64,000 nt of DNA from Paramarasmius palmivorus (Eukaryota > Basidiomycota > Agaricomycetes > Agaricales > Marasmiaceae), in contig JAYKXP010000086.1 in NCBI GenBank assembly GCA_037176845.1, positions 62,001-126,000 on the forward strand, written 5' to 3'. The position numbers were made by a program, and so were the translations under genes. Numbering within the stretch: the stretch's first letter is position 1; each line of letters opens with the position of its first letter. The notes below the pieces were generated by a model. It was not told the DNA's origin. It saw nothing but the letters and a program-made list of their open reading frames with translations, and ran no database searches. Shown piece by piece: positions 1-11,077 of this stretch.

Positions 1-2
1 AA

Positions 3-563
3 CCCCTGCTACAAACGATCTGCGAGAGATGTCACTCGAAAGGGCTTCTATGTGAATATCTTCAGGTCAATCAAACCTCTCAGTCAGTAACACAGACAGC
101 ACCACAAATCATTCCACCTCCACCTCCGCTCACATCGCTCGGGTTGTCTCCGATTCTGAGACATGGTCACCACCGGGTCAGCATTCAGCCTCCCAAAAAT
201 GCAGCATCACATTCTCCCGCCACAAAATCCTTCACTTCTCCTTTCGAGCAGGGTTTTAACAATGGTTTTTCTGCATCGGCGACCGGTGGCGCGGCTCACC
301 ATCGTGGTCAATCCTACTATGTTCTTCCTGGACAAGATTCCGAGAGGTTGCTCACCACAAACGTGGCACAGTATGATCATGCTCATGTCTTACATGATAC
401 CCACGGACAGAGACTGTCCGTAGCAGCGTCGAGCAACAATAGCGCGAATGATTCTTCAGTGTCGTCAGAGCAGCAAACATTCGGGTCAGGGTATTCTCAA
501 ACTCAGTTCGTGATCTTTCCATTTTGTGCCAATAAACCATATTACTCAATTTCTGAACACTAG
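3..563 (+). CDS. Zn2Cys6 zinc-cluster protein, copy a (5' end outside window)
   Basis: The 3' part of a fungal binuclear zinc-cluster gene, open in frame from base 3. The first residues seen are the second half of the cluster, CERCHSKGLLCEY, holding the last three of six cysteines. A proline-rich stretch (IIPPPPPLTSLGLSPIL), a His/Asn/Ser-rich low-complexity region and the shared C-terminal signature YSQTQFVIFPF follow. Comparison with the complete copies at 33524 and 42373 implies about 40 residues lie to the left of the window. The C-terminus (NKPYYSISEH) is longer than in the other copies because the stop codon is shifted. No middle-homology regulatory domain is visible. The zinc-cluster family binds CGG-type DNA sites in the nucleus; a regulatory role here is inferred from the cluster alone. 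Confidence 0.7.
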   Translation, partial: PLLQTICERCHSKGLLCEYLQVNQTSQSVTQTAPQIIPPPPPLTSLGLSPILRHGHHRVSIQPPKNAASHSPATKSFTSPFEQGFNNGFSASATGGAAHHRGQSYYVLPGQDSERLLTTNVAQYDHAHVLHDTHGQRLSVAASSNNSANDSSVSSEQQTFGSGYSQTQFVIFPFCANKPYYSISEH

Positions 564-1280
564 GGATCCTACTGAATGTCTTGGACAACCTTGCTATTGT
601 GGGTACCACTAAGTAAAAGATATACATGTCGTGTAATTTTAAGAACACCAAATCTTAGAACCTTCGTCGCTTTAGCTTACAATTGCCAGTGAAATCGAAC
701 CTTCTCTAAATATAACTAGGAACCTGATTGGGAACTGATGATCACGGTCATATCTCGCCGGGTTCCCCCAGCGCATCAGCAATATCGAAGGATTGGAAGG
801 AAGGCAATGTAAATTCCGTTCCGATGGTTCCGCTGTTGTCCGTAGCACACGGGAGGTACCAAAATATATGCTCAATACACCATATCAGCCATATCGCCCC
901 ATGATATAACCCTGATATGGTTTATCGAGCGATATTTCGGTGTGAAGTCGAGGAATACACGCCGAGCAGAAACATTGGTCCTTCGCGTGCGTGTGTGGAG
1001 TTCCCCATAGGCGCTCGGGACAGGCACAATTCACATAAGTGGAAGTGTAGATTGTAACGGCACCCGATATCGCTTTGGCTGTTCAATCAATCACGATCAG
1101 TGCGATGGTATCGTACCGGGAAGTCTCTATCCAGATGACGGTAAGCGAGAATTGTAAACTGACGCCACACACTTTTCCATGCTTTTAATAGCTGGCTGGG
1201 GCTGGACCATCTCGAACCTTTGCTTCGGTCAAGATGACTTGAGGCCTTTGATTTGGAAGTCATGAATGTTGTTAAATGTG
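564..1280. repeat. Duplicated 3' flank of Zn2Cys6 copy a
   Basis: No gene is recognised. The stretch is recognisably the same as the DNA after the other two Zn2Cys6 copies (34154 onward and 43021 onward). Shared landmarks are a TGTCTTGGACA(A/G)CCTTGCT stretch just after the stop, a CCCCCAGCGCATC(A/G)GCAAT stretch near 765, and a TTCAATCA stretch near 1081. The minus strand reads IADALGE near 765-790, matching a minus-strand C-terminal coding remnant in the other blocks, so a decayed minus-strand gene probably accompanies each block. Confidence 0.5.
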
Positions 1281-1560
1281 GTAGAAGTTACTTAAGTGTT
1301 ACTCGAGTGATGCTTGAATATGCGACATGTTACACGTTACTCGAATCTGCTGGATGTTACTTAAGTGATACTTAGGTGTTACTCAAATCTGTTGAACGTT
1401 ACTCAAGTGTTACTCAGGTGTTAATTTAATGTTACTCAAGACTCCCGAACATTACTTAGCTGCTACGAAGGGTTACTTGAGCATTACTTTAGTGTTACTC
1501 AACTATTTCTCAAATAATAATCGGCGCTACTTGAGTGCTGCTCAAGTGCTAATACATAAA
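1281..1560. repeat. Degenerate TGTTACTCAAG-type short repeat cluster
   Basis: About twenty imperfect copies of a unit of about 10-12 bases around (T/C)GTTACTCAAG(T) follow each other, with variants such as TTACTTGAG and TTACTCGAA. A smaller outlier group lies near 2180-2225. No open frame crosses the stretch. Confidence 0.6.
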
Positions 1561-3500
1561 TTGAAATGATGGTCTAGGTTATTTATCCCCCGCATTAAGG
1601 GCGTCTTCATATAAGACGGACTATGCTCTCCTCTTTAATGCGTTTTACTCTTCCGTTTCAAGTCCATTGTCCCCAGTCTAATTACCGTTGAGGAGAAATA
1701 TCTGTAATCAACATACCTGGAGCACTTCATCGTGGTCCCGTTCATGATCCACAATGCTAGATGGGAATTGACTTTCTTGATAGATCCCGACATCCAGACC
1801 CCATTGACAATAATCTACTTTTTCTGCCTCCTTTGACGTGTTGAACAATTGCTTTCGAGGATTCCTAAGGACTCGCGATCGACAACAGGTAAGGAAGGGA
1901 CTTTCATCGATCGATTCACACTCCACCCTGTAGAGGCTACAAGCTATTCTTTTGCGGGTCCAGTGTAGCTGCTATCAAGGAAGGAGGCAAGTAAATGAGG
2001 GAAGTGGCGTGGTAATAGAGTACATTTGATGGCAACTCCCGATTTTCCCGACTACTACTAGTACTACAACTGACGATCACCAGGCTTACCAAGCTGTCAA
2101 CACCAACGATGGGGAAGGAAGATACTCTCAAAAGTGTTTTTAGGTCTTGCGAATTAGGTTGGTTAAGCTACATTCGTTGGAGGACGTTACACAACTGTTA
2201 CTCAATGATATTCAAATTTAGTCAAGTACCGTAAATGTCGTAGCCCGTGGAAGAGGACCCGGGAGATGAGGGTTCAGTCCTAGACGTCTCGCTAGTTGAA
2301 TTCATCCGAAGCCTCCTAGGCGCCGATCGCTCGTCAACATTACTCGCCCAGAAGAAACACCCGTTCGCCACCTTAGCACCGATACTAAACCGTCGTTTTG
2401 GGCGTTGTCGTGGGCGCTTCTTTTCCCGCTCAGGATTTTGATAACATAAACTTTCTCATTGTCTTCCCGAAACCTCTGATAGAAAAGAAATATCATGAAC
2501 TGTTTTCTTTCCGGCGGATGTGAGTAATATGCATTCAGTATAAATTCTACGGGGTGACAAGACCGATGGATGCGCTGACCAGTGATAGATGTGATGTCGA
2601 GTGCTCGGCAGAAGCGTGTTCCATTTATACTGAACGTTGAAATATTCGCCGTGTTAGCTCACAGCCGGGATATACTCGCGGTTCGGACGAAGTCCTTGTA
2701 TCCAGCGCGCCGGTACCCTCGACTACACATCAAGCCGAGACTGCGTCACTATACATTGAGCTCGATTCTCGAGCGCGCCTTACCTCCCCGATAATCACCA
2801 TTTCTAAACCGATGTTGATCGCATTGTCTGCAGTGGTATGTAAAAATTGAATTGCCGCTTTAAACTACGTACAATGTCAAAGCTCAATTCCGTTCTATAC
2901 GGCGCCAACGAGCCCTTTCATCCATTCTCTGATGCGGTGTCTGGACAGTAATAATCCGGAGCCGGAGTTTGCACATACCGTGCCCTTGATCAAGTTCGGG
3001 ATCGTTACCCAAGTACGCTCTAGCCGACGAGTCGTACTGTACTGGCAAAGGTCAAGGCGCACGGTATTTCCTAAACAGCATCTTGTACACCTGGGACACT
3101 GGATGAATCGACGGAACATCGGAATATGGCGTGAATCTCCGCTGACCCTCAACACCGTCAACTCCCGCGTTTCAGCGCCTGCTGTGTCAAAGAAACCGCC
3201 AGTCAGGGCGCGAGAGTCGTATTTTAGTAAGTTTACGTTCCACTCGAGCTTAATACATCGAAGGCAGCCCAGAAAGGAAGGAATGCATGGAGATGATATA
3301 ACAGGATAGGTTCTAGTAGATGACGGAGAGTGCGGTGGAACAAGGGATGATGAGAACCTATCTCAATGAACAGGGTTGAACATCAAACGACAATCACAAC
3401 ATAAGAGGAATATTCACATGTCGTTGGACATGAAGGTAAAACGGGGGAGGTACCCCTAGAACTCCTAGGCCAATGATCGGTGGTAATGGGTTTCTACCCA
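1561..3500. other. Intergenic, no gene recognised
   Basis: Open frames of up to 125 codons exist on both strands (2932-3309 plus, 2895-3161 minus). None has recognisable domains, splice context or support from another copy in the window. A few further TTACTCAA-like units occur near 2180-2225. Confidence 0.3.
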
Positions 3501-3899
3501 CGTCCTGGGAATTGGGGTGATAGCGGTGGGTGAGGAAACTTCATGTGATAGGAACTAACAGAACACGATATCAGTACCGTGTCACAAACACGGAGACTGC
3601 AGGAAATTCCGTTCTCGGAAACACGAACAGTTGGCTCGCTCCGACGCCCAGACCGAGCGTCGGGTTCCACTAGGATCGGCGGTTGTAACAGGAAGCGACG
3701 ACTGTGGTAATAGTGAAGATGGACAGGATATGTGGTATACACCGCACCGAATTCTATCATTCCTCCCCTTCTTGACTCCACCGTATTGGCTTGCAAGCCT
3801 ACTGGATGAGTCAATTCCTCCAACCTAGCTTTGCTGCGAGGATGTTTTTGAGAGCTTCTGATATCAGCGCAAGTCTGGTATAGAGCACGATTACGTGCA

Positions 3900-4700
3900 C
3901 GCCGTTCACCGAAAGATCTTCTCCACCTTTGAAAAGGAGCGTTGAGGGTGAATATAGGTCATTTCGGCGAGCAGCGCGGGAGAATAACCTCGAGAATGAG
4001 GAACGTGCGGGAGGGTGTAGGAGGTATTTCTGGAAGTAGACGGGAGGGAGTGACGAACAGGCACGGGAAAAGGCGTGTTGGGCCTTTCAAGGAAGGGGAG
4101 TGGCAAGGTGGAGGGCGTCACTGTATGTTGAAGGATGGTGCAGCCCTGGTACAGAACGGGTATTCTGGACCGGCAGTGGGGAGCAAAGGATATGATGGGG
4201 CTTCCGAAGGATAGAAAAATATAGCCTAAAGAATGAGAAGGGAGTGAAGAGGTTTCAGCTTGGAAAGGAGGGAGGGGTTAGGTTGCGATGAAAGCATGGG
4301 AAGGGGTGACGCGGCAAAACATCCCGAAGGAAAGTGATGGATGGTTGATCTTTGATGGTTTCTGGCGAGCATGGAGGACTTGAGTAACTTCTTCCTTCAC
4401 CAAAAACTCTTCTCCCAGCAATGAATCAGCTTCTCGTACATCCAAAGGCAAGCCTTGATTTTCTCGATATCTGGGGCATACGAGGTCAGAGAAGTTGGTA
4501 GGCAGCTAAGGGAGACTGACCAGGGACTGCATGAGAAAGTTACCGAGTGCTCCGTCGATTGGGTGAAAGAGCGAGTTGAAGGAATTTCGCGAGGTCGATG
4601 TAGGAGGTGTCTTCGGAAGGGCAATGTGAGAGGGTGCTGGAATCCTATCCAAAGCGAAATTTAGCTACGTCGACTATAAAAAGAGGAAAACGTACTTTTC
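3900..4700 (-). pseudogene. Decayed minus-strand gene block A
   Basis: A purine-rich plus strand, reading as Ser/Pro/Leu-rich minus-strand frames, resembles the blocks at 12.8-14.4, 20.2-21.5, 46.0-47.0 and 54.8-56.3 kb. Together with the palindrome at 4939 and the tRNA at 5043 it has the same order as block D3 at 45.9-47.2 kb. No frame is open over the whole block and the best minus frame is about 71 codons (3906-4121). The ancestral gene probably encoded a protein with hydrophobic segments, but the family was not identified. Confidence 0.3.
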
Positions 4701-4938
4701 ACCATCTTCTGTAGACCCTATATCCGAAAATTCCATTCTCCCAAGTCGTGGTTCGCGGCACTGTATGGGTGCAATGACATCGATTCCGACGATTTATCCT
4801 ATCACAAAGACAGCTATAAGCAATGATACAACAAGAAAGACATGATAGGATACCTGATGTATCTGATCCATATTCTCAACGCGCGCAGTCCCGAAGAAAA
4901 AGGGACGTAGATGATGGAGGAGCATAGGAGAAACGTGT

Positions 4939-4961
4939 TTGTCACAAAGTCACTGTGACAA
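4939..4961. promoter_or_regulatory. Palindrome TTGTCACA-N7-TGTGACAA (copy A)
   Basis: A perfect 8-bp inverted repeat, TTGTCACA then TGTGACAA, with a 7-bp spacer. The same element recurs at 14294, 21436, 45620, 46964 and 56261, followed by a GGCCGAAT-like stretch in copies A, B and D3. It always lies at the right-hand (minus-strand upstream) end of a decayed block. This suggests a promoter operator or a hairpin of the ancestral minus-strand gene; the function is inferred. Confidence 0.4.
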
Positions 4962-5042
4962 GCCCGGGGATTCGGCCGAATGCAAAGTCCGAATTAGCGC
5001 GCAGGCACAAAAATGACAGCTTTAACTAGTTCACCTGTTCAT

Positions 5043-5135
5043 CTGCCTTGCTGGGAGTCGAACCCAGCTTTCGCGCGTCTATGTAAATCTCTCACATGAC
5101 AGGCGCGTGTATACTAACCGATACACTACCAGGAA
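5043..5135 (-). tRNA. tRNA-Asp(GTC)-like gene with intron, acceptor stem imperfect
   Basis: On the minus strand the sequence gives a D-arm (GTGT..ATAC), an anticodon stem CGCGC/GCGCG with loop CTGTCAT, an intron of about 20 nt after position 37, and a T-arm CTGGG-TTCGACT-CCCAG. The anticodon GTC specifies Asp. The acceptor strands TTCCTGG and CAAGGCA leave two of seven pairs mismatched, unlike the perfect stem of the copy at 47067. It is therefore either a weakened gene or a recent pseudogene. The paired copy shows it was duplicated together with its neighbouring block. Confidence 0.6.
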
Positions 5136-6450
5136 TTCACAGGCAGTTGTGGTCTTTATCATCACAAACATTCACGCAGTCCATGGACCATGTGGTTCAG
5201 AGGAATCCACTCGGAGACTTCCGGTATCCTGCTTTCACTCTCCTCTCAGAACATCTAGATACACTGAGCTCCGATACCCTTGGAGTTGAGTTGACTTCGG
5301 AAATCTTCCCGATCAAAATCATGGGCGCATTACAGTGAAGGAGAGTCGTATGCATGGTTCTTTTGTTGATCCAGCGAAACTTCAATTTTAATGGTCGCGC
5401 GCCCAAAGAAGGTGAGTATTCATAGCTACATAATCAAGAGATTCCTCTATGCACCTTGTCTCGGCTCCCTTACGAATAGAAAGCCTAGCTGGGTTACCAG
5501 TATAAATCAACATAGCTGGATGGTCACGAATCTGATTTCCCCGTTATCTCTGAGAACAAGTGTCGTCGTAGTTGACATGAACGGTACCACTACAGAGTTC
5601 AGCCCAGGAGGCTAACAAGACCCAGCAGAACAAAATGCTTTCCGTAACCCCGAGCGCCATTTTTACAGGGATGGCCTTGCCAACCTTGAGCATGTGGCGC
5701 AGATCAACGTTCAAGTTGGGTCTAGAGTCACCCAGCTCGATGTTCACTCGCAGCTGATTTTACGTGAACTCTAGCGCGAGTTGACTCTCGAAAGGTTTCT
5801 TATAGATATTCTCCTTGCAATGCCACTGTATTCACAATGCCGATCTCAACGGATGGTCAGTGCATACAATAATATTAGCTTAGCTTTGGAATGCTACATC
5901 TCGACTGTGGCACGGAAAACTAGTTGTCTCGGCGCTTGCAATCGCCGAGAACAGGCAGTAATCCACCTATGACACTCCTAACTTTACTGTGAGCACGATA
6001 ATACTTATAATCCAAAGACATCGAGTGAGGGACGATGCTGCAAACGACGAATATGATGATTGCTAGCATCACCGGATCCTGTATCTGGGCGCTAATCAGG
6101 CGCTTGTAGTAGCCGTCCTCTTAACAGGGCATTTCGCTACAGGTAGAGTGATGTTTCATGTGTATATCTGTTTTCATGTAACGAACCAGACCGTACCCAA
6201 CCTCCTGGTAGTACGTTGGTTCTAGCACTGCGCGCTTAGTAGCCAACGTCGACCAACAGTTGTCGACGTTAGTCCTCTCTTAGATTTGCTTCCGAAACGT
6301 CAGCATCCAGAGCATAGTGGCTCCATAAAATAGCTGTATATGTCGTCACCAAATCGGAACATGCCGCTTCACGGCAGGGCCCAAACCACATCTTGCTCAT
6401 TGTCCCAGTTTCCGAATACATAACTTTTTCCCCCTACTTTCCTAATTAAG
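5136..6450. other. Intergenic, no gene recognised
   Basis: No frame has supporting features. A stretch near 5766-5800 (AGCGCGAGTTGACTCTCGAAAG) resembles 15725-15750, one more sign of segmental copying. Confidence 0.3.
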
Positions 6451-6601
6451 TATACTCGTGTCAAAGCAGGAGGCGTTGGTGTTCAAGCTTATGAATGTTT
6501 CAAATAATACAAATGCGGTGGGGGGCAGCTCACGTCTCTCTCTCACCCTACGACATTCACCTCGAATTTTTTCTTCCTGCTTTTCCGACGTTTTGTCCAG
6601 A

Positions 6602-8018
6602 ATGAACGATTATCCGAACGCGTTTGACGAATTGCTGGACTCCCTTTCAGCTGCTGAGAACTTGTGAGTTATCTGCCTCCGCTCTCGATCGACTTCTTGT
6701 TTACTGACCACTTGTTCCTCGATGTTTCAGAAACAACGCCAGACTCGCGGATCCACCCGTCGCTCCTTCTTCTCAACCACTCGATCTCGAAGTTCTCAAC
6801 GAGTTCTGTCTTGAGAACGGCCCTTGGTCCGCCAGAGCTAGCGCTATAAAATCACCTCCTTCGAACGGTTTCACTTATTTCAGTGAAAAACAAAATGAGC
6901 GCGTACACCCCTACGTTCGTGGCTGGCTTACCCAAAAGCTGAGGCGAGTTTCCTACAGCGCAGAGGTTTCTCAGTACGTCCTTATGAATTTTGACTCGTC
7001 GCACAAGTGGCTGAATGTTTCTTATAGACAACACACCGCGTCCAATCCTGTTCTCGACTGCCCCCCACTTGATCCACTCCCGTATCCTATCACGCATTCC
7101 GAACCTAATTTGACATCTCAAACCGCGCAAACCTCCGAGAACAACACTTTTGACCAATTCTTACAATTACAAGACAACGCAAACGCCCAGTACGCCGATA
7201 TCGTCGAGTATGATACTCCTCAATATCGCTATGCGCCTTATCCCCAAAGAGCGACTCACTATTCAACTTGCGAATTGAGCTATTCAGCATTTTCCTCAGT
7301 ATCTGCCCCAGTTCCGCTTCGACAGCCCGACGACACCTATTTCAATCACACCGCTCTCCCCCACTCTTCAGCACCTGGCTGGGATCCCCAATATGATGCC
7401 ACCTTTTTTTTACTGCCTTTTCCCCCTCCTCAAGACCATATGTCAGTAAATGAATACGCTGAGATGGTCACAACCAATGCTAAAGGCAAAGCTCGTGCTG
7501 AACCACCTTCATCCCCTGCACCATCATTGCCTTTACCCACTCCTACACCTCCCTGCATTGCCAATAAGCCCTCAAAAGCGGGCCCCATCCGTTCAAAACG
7601 CCAAAAATGCACCAACACATCCATCACACTCGACTCCTTCACTCCTGTCATCCTCGACATCCAAGCTGATCCCAGAGGACTGACTGCAATCTGTCAATGG
7701 CTCAACGCCGAGGACCGTATCTGCGGCGAGCATTACCATCTCGACTTCGTCTGTGACCACGTCAGGAATAATCATCTGAAGCCTACGGTCCCAGAATCAC
7801 AGTGGTCCCCCGAGTTCACGTTCCGGTGTAGATGGAAAGGGTGCAAGCACGCGGGCAGTGAGCTGAAACTATGCTCGCTCAAGAATCATTTCCAGAAGCA
7901 TCGGCCTCCCAAGTTTTGTCAGTGGTGCAGGAGGGTGTTTGATAGACAGTATCTGTTAAACCAACACGTTGAGGAATGCGAGGGCAACCCGGAGAATATG
8001 GCGTCTGGGTCGAAGTAA
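6602..8018 (+). CDS. C2H2-type zinc-finger protein (three exons)
   Basis: Exons 6602-6663, 6731-6973 and 7028-8018 join into 432 codons (431 aa). Introns are 67 and 54 bp with GTGAGT...TTTCAG and GTACGT...TATAG boundaries. The start gives MNDYPNAFDELLDSLSAAE; reading through either intron meets stops or unrelated sequence. The N-terminal and middle parts are rich in Pro, Tyr, Ser and Gln, typical of disordered or activation regions. Residues from about 320 hold Cys/His clusters. One is a CRWKGC...HFQKH finger (C-x4-C...H-x3-H) and another is CQWC...HVEEC (C-x2-C...H-x4-C). A less regular unit before them has C, C and HVRNNH. Fingers of this sort bind DNA in the nucleus, so a transcription factor is likely; targets cannot be read from the sequence. 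It is single copy and outside the duplicated units. Confidence 0.8.
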
Positions 8019-8425
8019 TGATGGTTGTTTTTGGTTTCCGTTTCCGTTTCCTTACACTTTCCCGCTTGTTTTTTCTATATCCATTTCACGCTGATACCAC
8101 CCCCTAATCATACCTCTTCATGTGGATTTGGTACGTATGCGGACATATGATCGAATACTTCACGTACCTATTCATCTCTTTGGGTCTTTTCCCATCTCTT
8201 CCCATTGTGCATAGTGTATCCATATCTGTACATAGAACACTAACGACATTTCACGATAACGAAAATAATAAAGTGTATATACCGATTTAAATTTCTAGTG
8301 CCATAACGCCGGCCTTTCAACATTCTAGTCCGTTTACGACTTGGAGACCTTGAGCTCCCTCCTGAATCCTCGCCAGACGTGCTCTTCAGTGGTATTATTG
8401 TAACTGGACACGGGATAAAACCTGT
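8019..8425 (+). terminator. 3' flank of the zinc-finger gene with AATAAA signal
   Basis: T-rich sequence follows the stop codon and a canonical AATAAA lies at 8267-8272, about 250 bp downstream. This is the only obvious poly(A) signal for the gene at 6602-8018. No other gene is seen here. Confidence 0.4.
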
Positions 8426-8610
8426 GTTGATCGAATTTCTAATTCAAAAGGATATACTACTTAACCTGACGCACCAAACAACTCTCTCCTTGAGGACACG
8501 AACGTTGAACGAAATAACAGCTTGACCGAGCCACACTGGTTCCGTCTCGATCAATATGGGTATCCTCATTCACTATGGATGGGAGTCAAACACACATTTT
8601 TTGCGCGTGG
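8426..8610 (-). mobile_element. SINE-like repeat with tRNA-related head, copy 1
   Basis: About 180 bp that matches 15381-15595. Both begin on the plus strand with GTTGATCGA(A/T)TTTCTAATTC, share a middle GGGTATCCTC(A/G)TTC, and end in a tRNA-like part. Read on the minus strand, GTGTTTGACTCCC (8581-8593) resembles a pol III box B (GGTTCGANTCC). A tRNA-derived head plus unrelated body is the layout of a SINE. Target-site duplications could not be established. Confidence 0.4.
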
Positions 8611-9296
8611 TATGCCAAGTTCGATGGGAACGAATGCAGGGGTATGTGAGTCAGAGTCGGATTAGTCAGTATTGTAAATGAACTTTTGAACTTATGAATC
8701 ACCTGCTATGGACCGTTCCCGATCGGTGCAGGAACGGAATATGTCGATTAGATATTAGATCTTAGAGCACCTGCGGTGGACCGACGCGATCAGCACACCT
8801 GTCATGATGGTGATAGGCATAGTGATGAAACGGGCAAGCATACTTTTTACCCTTGTTTCCGCGTGGGCATAAATTTGAGGGATACAAAGCGCGTGTACTT
8901 ACCCATATCCGCACAGTATGTATCACGTCCAGTCCATTCAAGGTGTCCCTCAAATTCCATGCCATCTAGATCCTTTCATCCCTTCTCAAGCTCCATTCTG
9001 ATGTTGCTCAATATTAAATACCGCTTATTCAATACATAAGATGCCGCGTAGCAGCCAGGTACACTCCTCACCGCTGAACAATATTGAATTTGATGCAAGC
9101 TACCAACTACAATGAACAACCCACTGTCAAACACAGGTATCGATCGTTATCTATGGGCTGGAGGTTACTCAACCTCGGGCTGTACTTAATCAAAAAATTT
9201 ATTCCCCACGGCAAGGAAAGCTATACTTATGAAGCAATGCAACCATCAACAGAGACGATCAACAGAATGGAAGCCAACTTCTGCTGTTCAAACTTG
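8611..9296. other. Upstream flank of FAM copy 1
   Basis: No gene is recognised. The right half (about 9040-9296) is related to the DNA upstream of FAM copy 2 (16310-16560), sharing CAGGTACAC(C/T)CCTC near the start and a GTTCAAACTTGAC-like stretch near the end. Confidence 0.35.
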
Positions 9297-9330
9297 ACAT
9301 CGAGTGAATTGCTTGCGACATAAATACGAG
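9297..9330 (+). promoter_or_regulatory. Conserved FAM core promoter, copy 1
   Basis: The stretch CATCGAGTGAATTGCTTGCG followed by ACATAAATACGAG is the common upstream element of the FAM genes. Counterparts lie at 16561, 23480, 29546, 51990, 57231 and 63893, all about 130-190 bp before the ATG. ACATAAATA may act as a TATA-like element. A CT-rich leader typical of fungal genes lies between it and the start codon. Confidence 0.5.
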
Positions 9331-9461
9331 TCACATCTGGGGATCTCAGACCTACATTCCCACCAATTATTTCGTGCAGACATCTGTTCCTACCTTTCTT
9401 GCTTCCTCAGCTCCCTTGTGCAGCGAAAAACACTCGATCTCAGCAGTGGTCACCCTCGGGG

Positions 9462-11077
9462 ATGTCAGGTAGCCAGCAGGTCACTCTGATTGTGGACGTG
9501 GACGATAGCAGCGCAACATTTCAGGATTGGGGCTATTGGCAGTACATCGAAGATCCAGTATGGTATGGCGAAAAAGTGGCGTTCATGAGTGGACCCATGA
9601 GTAACCTTGGATCCCTGAGCGGAACATTACAGCCGGTGACATATTTCAACATGTCATTTCATGGTGCGTAATGCGATGGTCCCCATTCTTGATTTACGAG
9701 AATACTCTTTTCAAGGGACATCAATTACATTTTCCGGATTCGTTGCGGATTCCAGGGTGGAGTTGGATGACATACCGACGACAGAAATTGCCTTCAGGGC
9801 TAATCCCCTGAAAGTGACGGTTTCGTACTGGTATCAATCGCCGCCCCTTCTCGATCAAGAACACAAGGTTCAAGCAAAGTTCAATACTTTTAATTATGTG
9901 GACTATGCCCTGATCAACGCTGGAAGCACCACTGACCTGGCTACGAAAACCATTTTCGTTGATGACGCCAATGAAGAAATGTGGTATACTGGACAATGGA
10001 AAGTGGAGGCAAATGCCACATACCTTTGCAACACCTCAAACCCTATTCCCGCATTACCCTATTACTTTTACGCCGCCAACCGTACTGTTCACTCTAGCAA
10101 CACTTCCGGTGATTCCTTTGAGTTCCGCTTTTCAGGTAAATTGTTTATTGGTAGGTTGGAAAAATCTCATTTCATCTAACAGGGACTTCAATATCTGTTT
10201 ATGGATTGCATGCGCCTTCTGGAGACTACGCCGTGGACTTTATTGTGGATGGTAGCATTCGACGCGCCAACTATCCCCATGATCACGATCCCCAGGACGG
10301 GTGGATGACTAATTATAAATTCTATGAGAATACAACACTCAGTCCAGGGAATCACACACTCGTAGTCAATGTCACAGATGTCCGGAATTCTAGCTTCCTC
10401 CTGGACTATATAACGTACACGCCCTCCTTCTCTTTCATCCAAGAGAAGCCAATCTTCATCAGAGGATCTGCGGATTCCCAGGCATCACAGACACGATCTT
10501 TGGGACTTCATATCGGGGCGATTGTCGGGATCGTCATTGGCAGCGTTTTCATAATCATCACCATAGGGCTATTCTATCTTTCTCGGAGAAAGAGATCTAC
10601 ATCAAGGAAAGCAGGTGAGTACATTTTGTAGCTTGTCTCGTGAGGTTTTAATCAAACTATCCGACATTAGCGAACGTCTCCTGGCCTGTCGAACCCTTTA
10701 CAACACGTTTTGCAGGTGGCACAAAGCCAAAACCGGCCAAATGGAGAGAAATGTTCGGGGACACTTACAACTTGATGGATCCAACGGGCGAAACAAGCCA
10801 CCTGGAACCGATAGGATTACCCCAAAACACGGCTGAGATTCAACAACGAAACGCGGAGATAGCCTCACTCACAACTGAAATGGAGAACTCGGATAATCCC
10901 ACTCGTGGAGAGCTGTTCGCCAGAATCAACATGCTCACGATGGAGGTAGAAAGGCTAATGCGAGAGAATGCGCCCCCAGAGTATGGAAGGAACGATTTTG
11001 GTCAGAGGCCAGGTTCATTGGGAACACTCCCGTCGTATGATCACCGTGAAGGGACACAATCGGCACAGGAGATTTGA
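9462..11077 (+). CDS. FAM copy 1: two-repeat single-pass membrane protein
   Basis: Exons 9462-9663, 9716-10135, 10183-10614 and 10671-11077 join to 487 codons (486 aa); all three introns are phase 1. Repeat 1 (about residues 9-145) has the family marks WQYIEDPVWYG, TSITF, YWYQSPPL.DQEH and DYALI.AG. Repeat 2 (about 146-288) has IFVDDAN, YTGQW, FEFRFSG, TSISVYG, NHTLVVNVT and LDYITYTPSF. Sequons include NRT, NTS, NTT, NHT and NVT. The transmembrane helix is at about 318-340, followed by RRKRSTSRK. The tail has a predicted coiled coil (about 405-451), PPEY at 453-456 and LPSY at 471-474. The start was chosen because MS-x-SQQVTLI opens most full copies; there is no signal peptide. The fold looks like tandem jelly-roll or galactose-binding-like domains, which is inference. 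Ligand and function are unknown. Confidence 0.8.
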
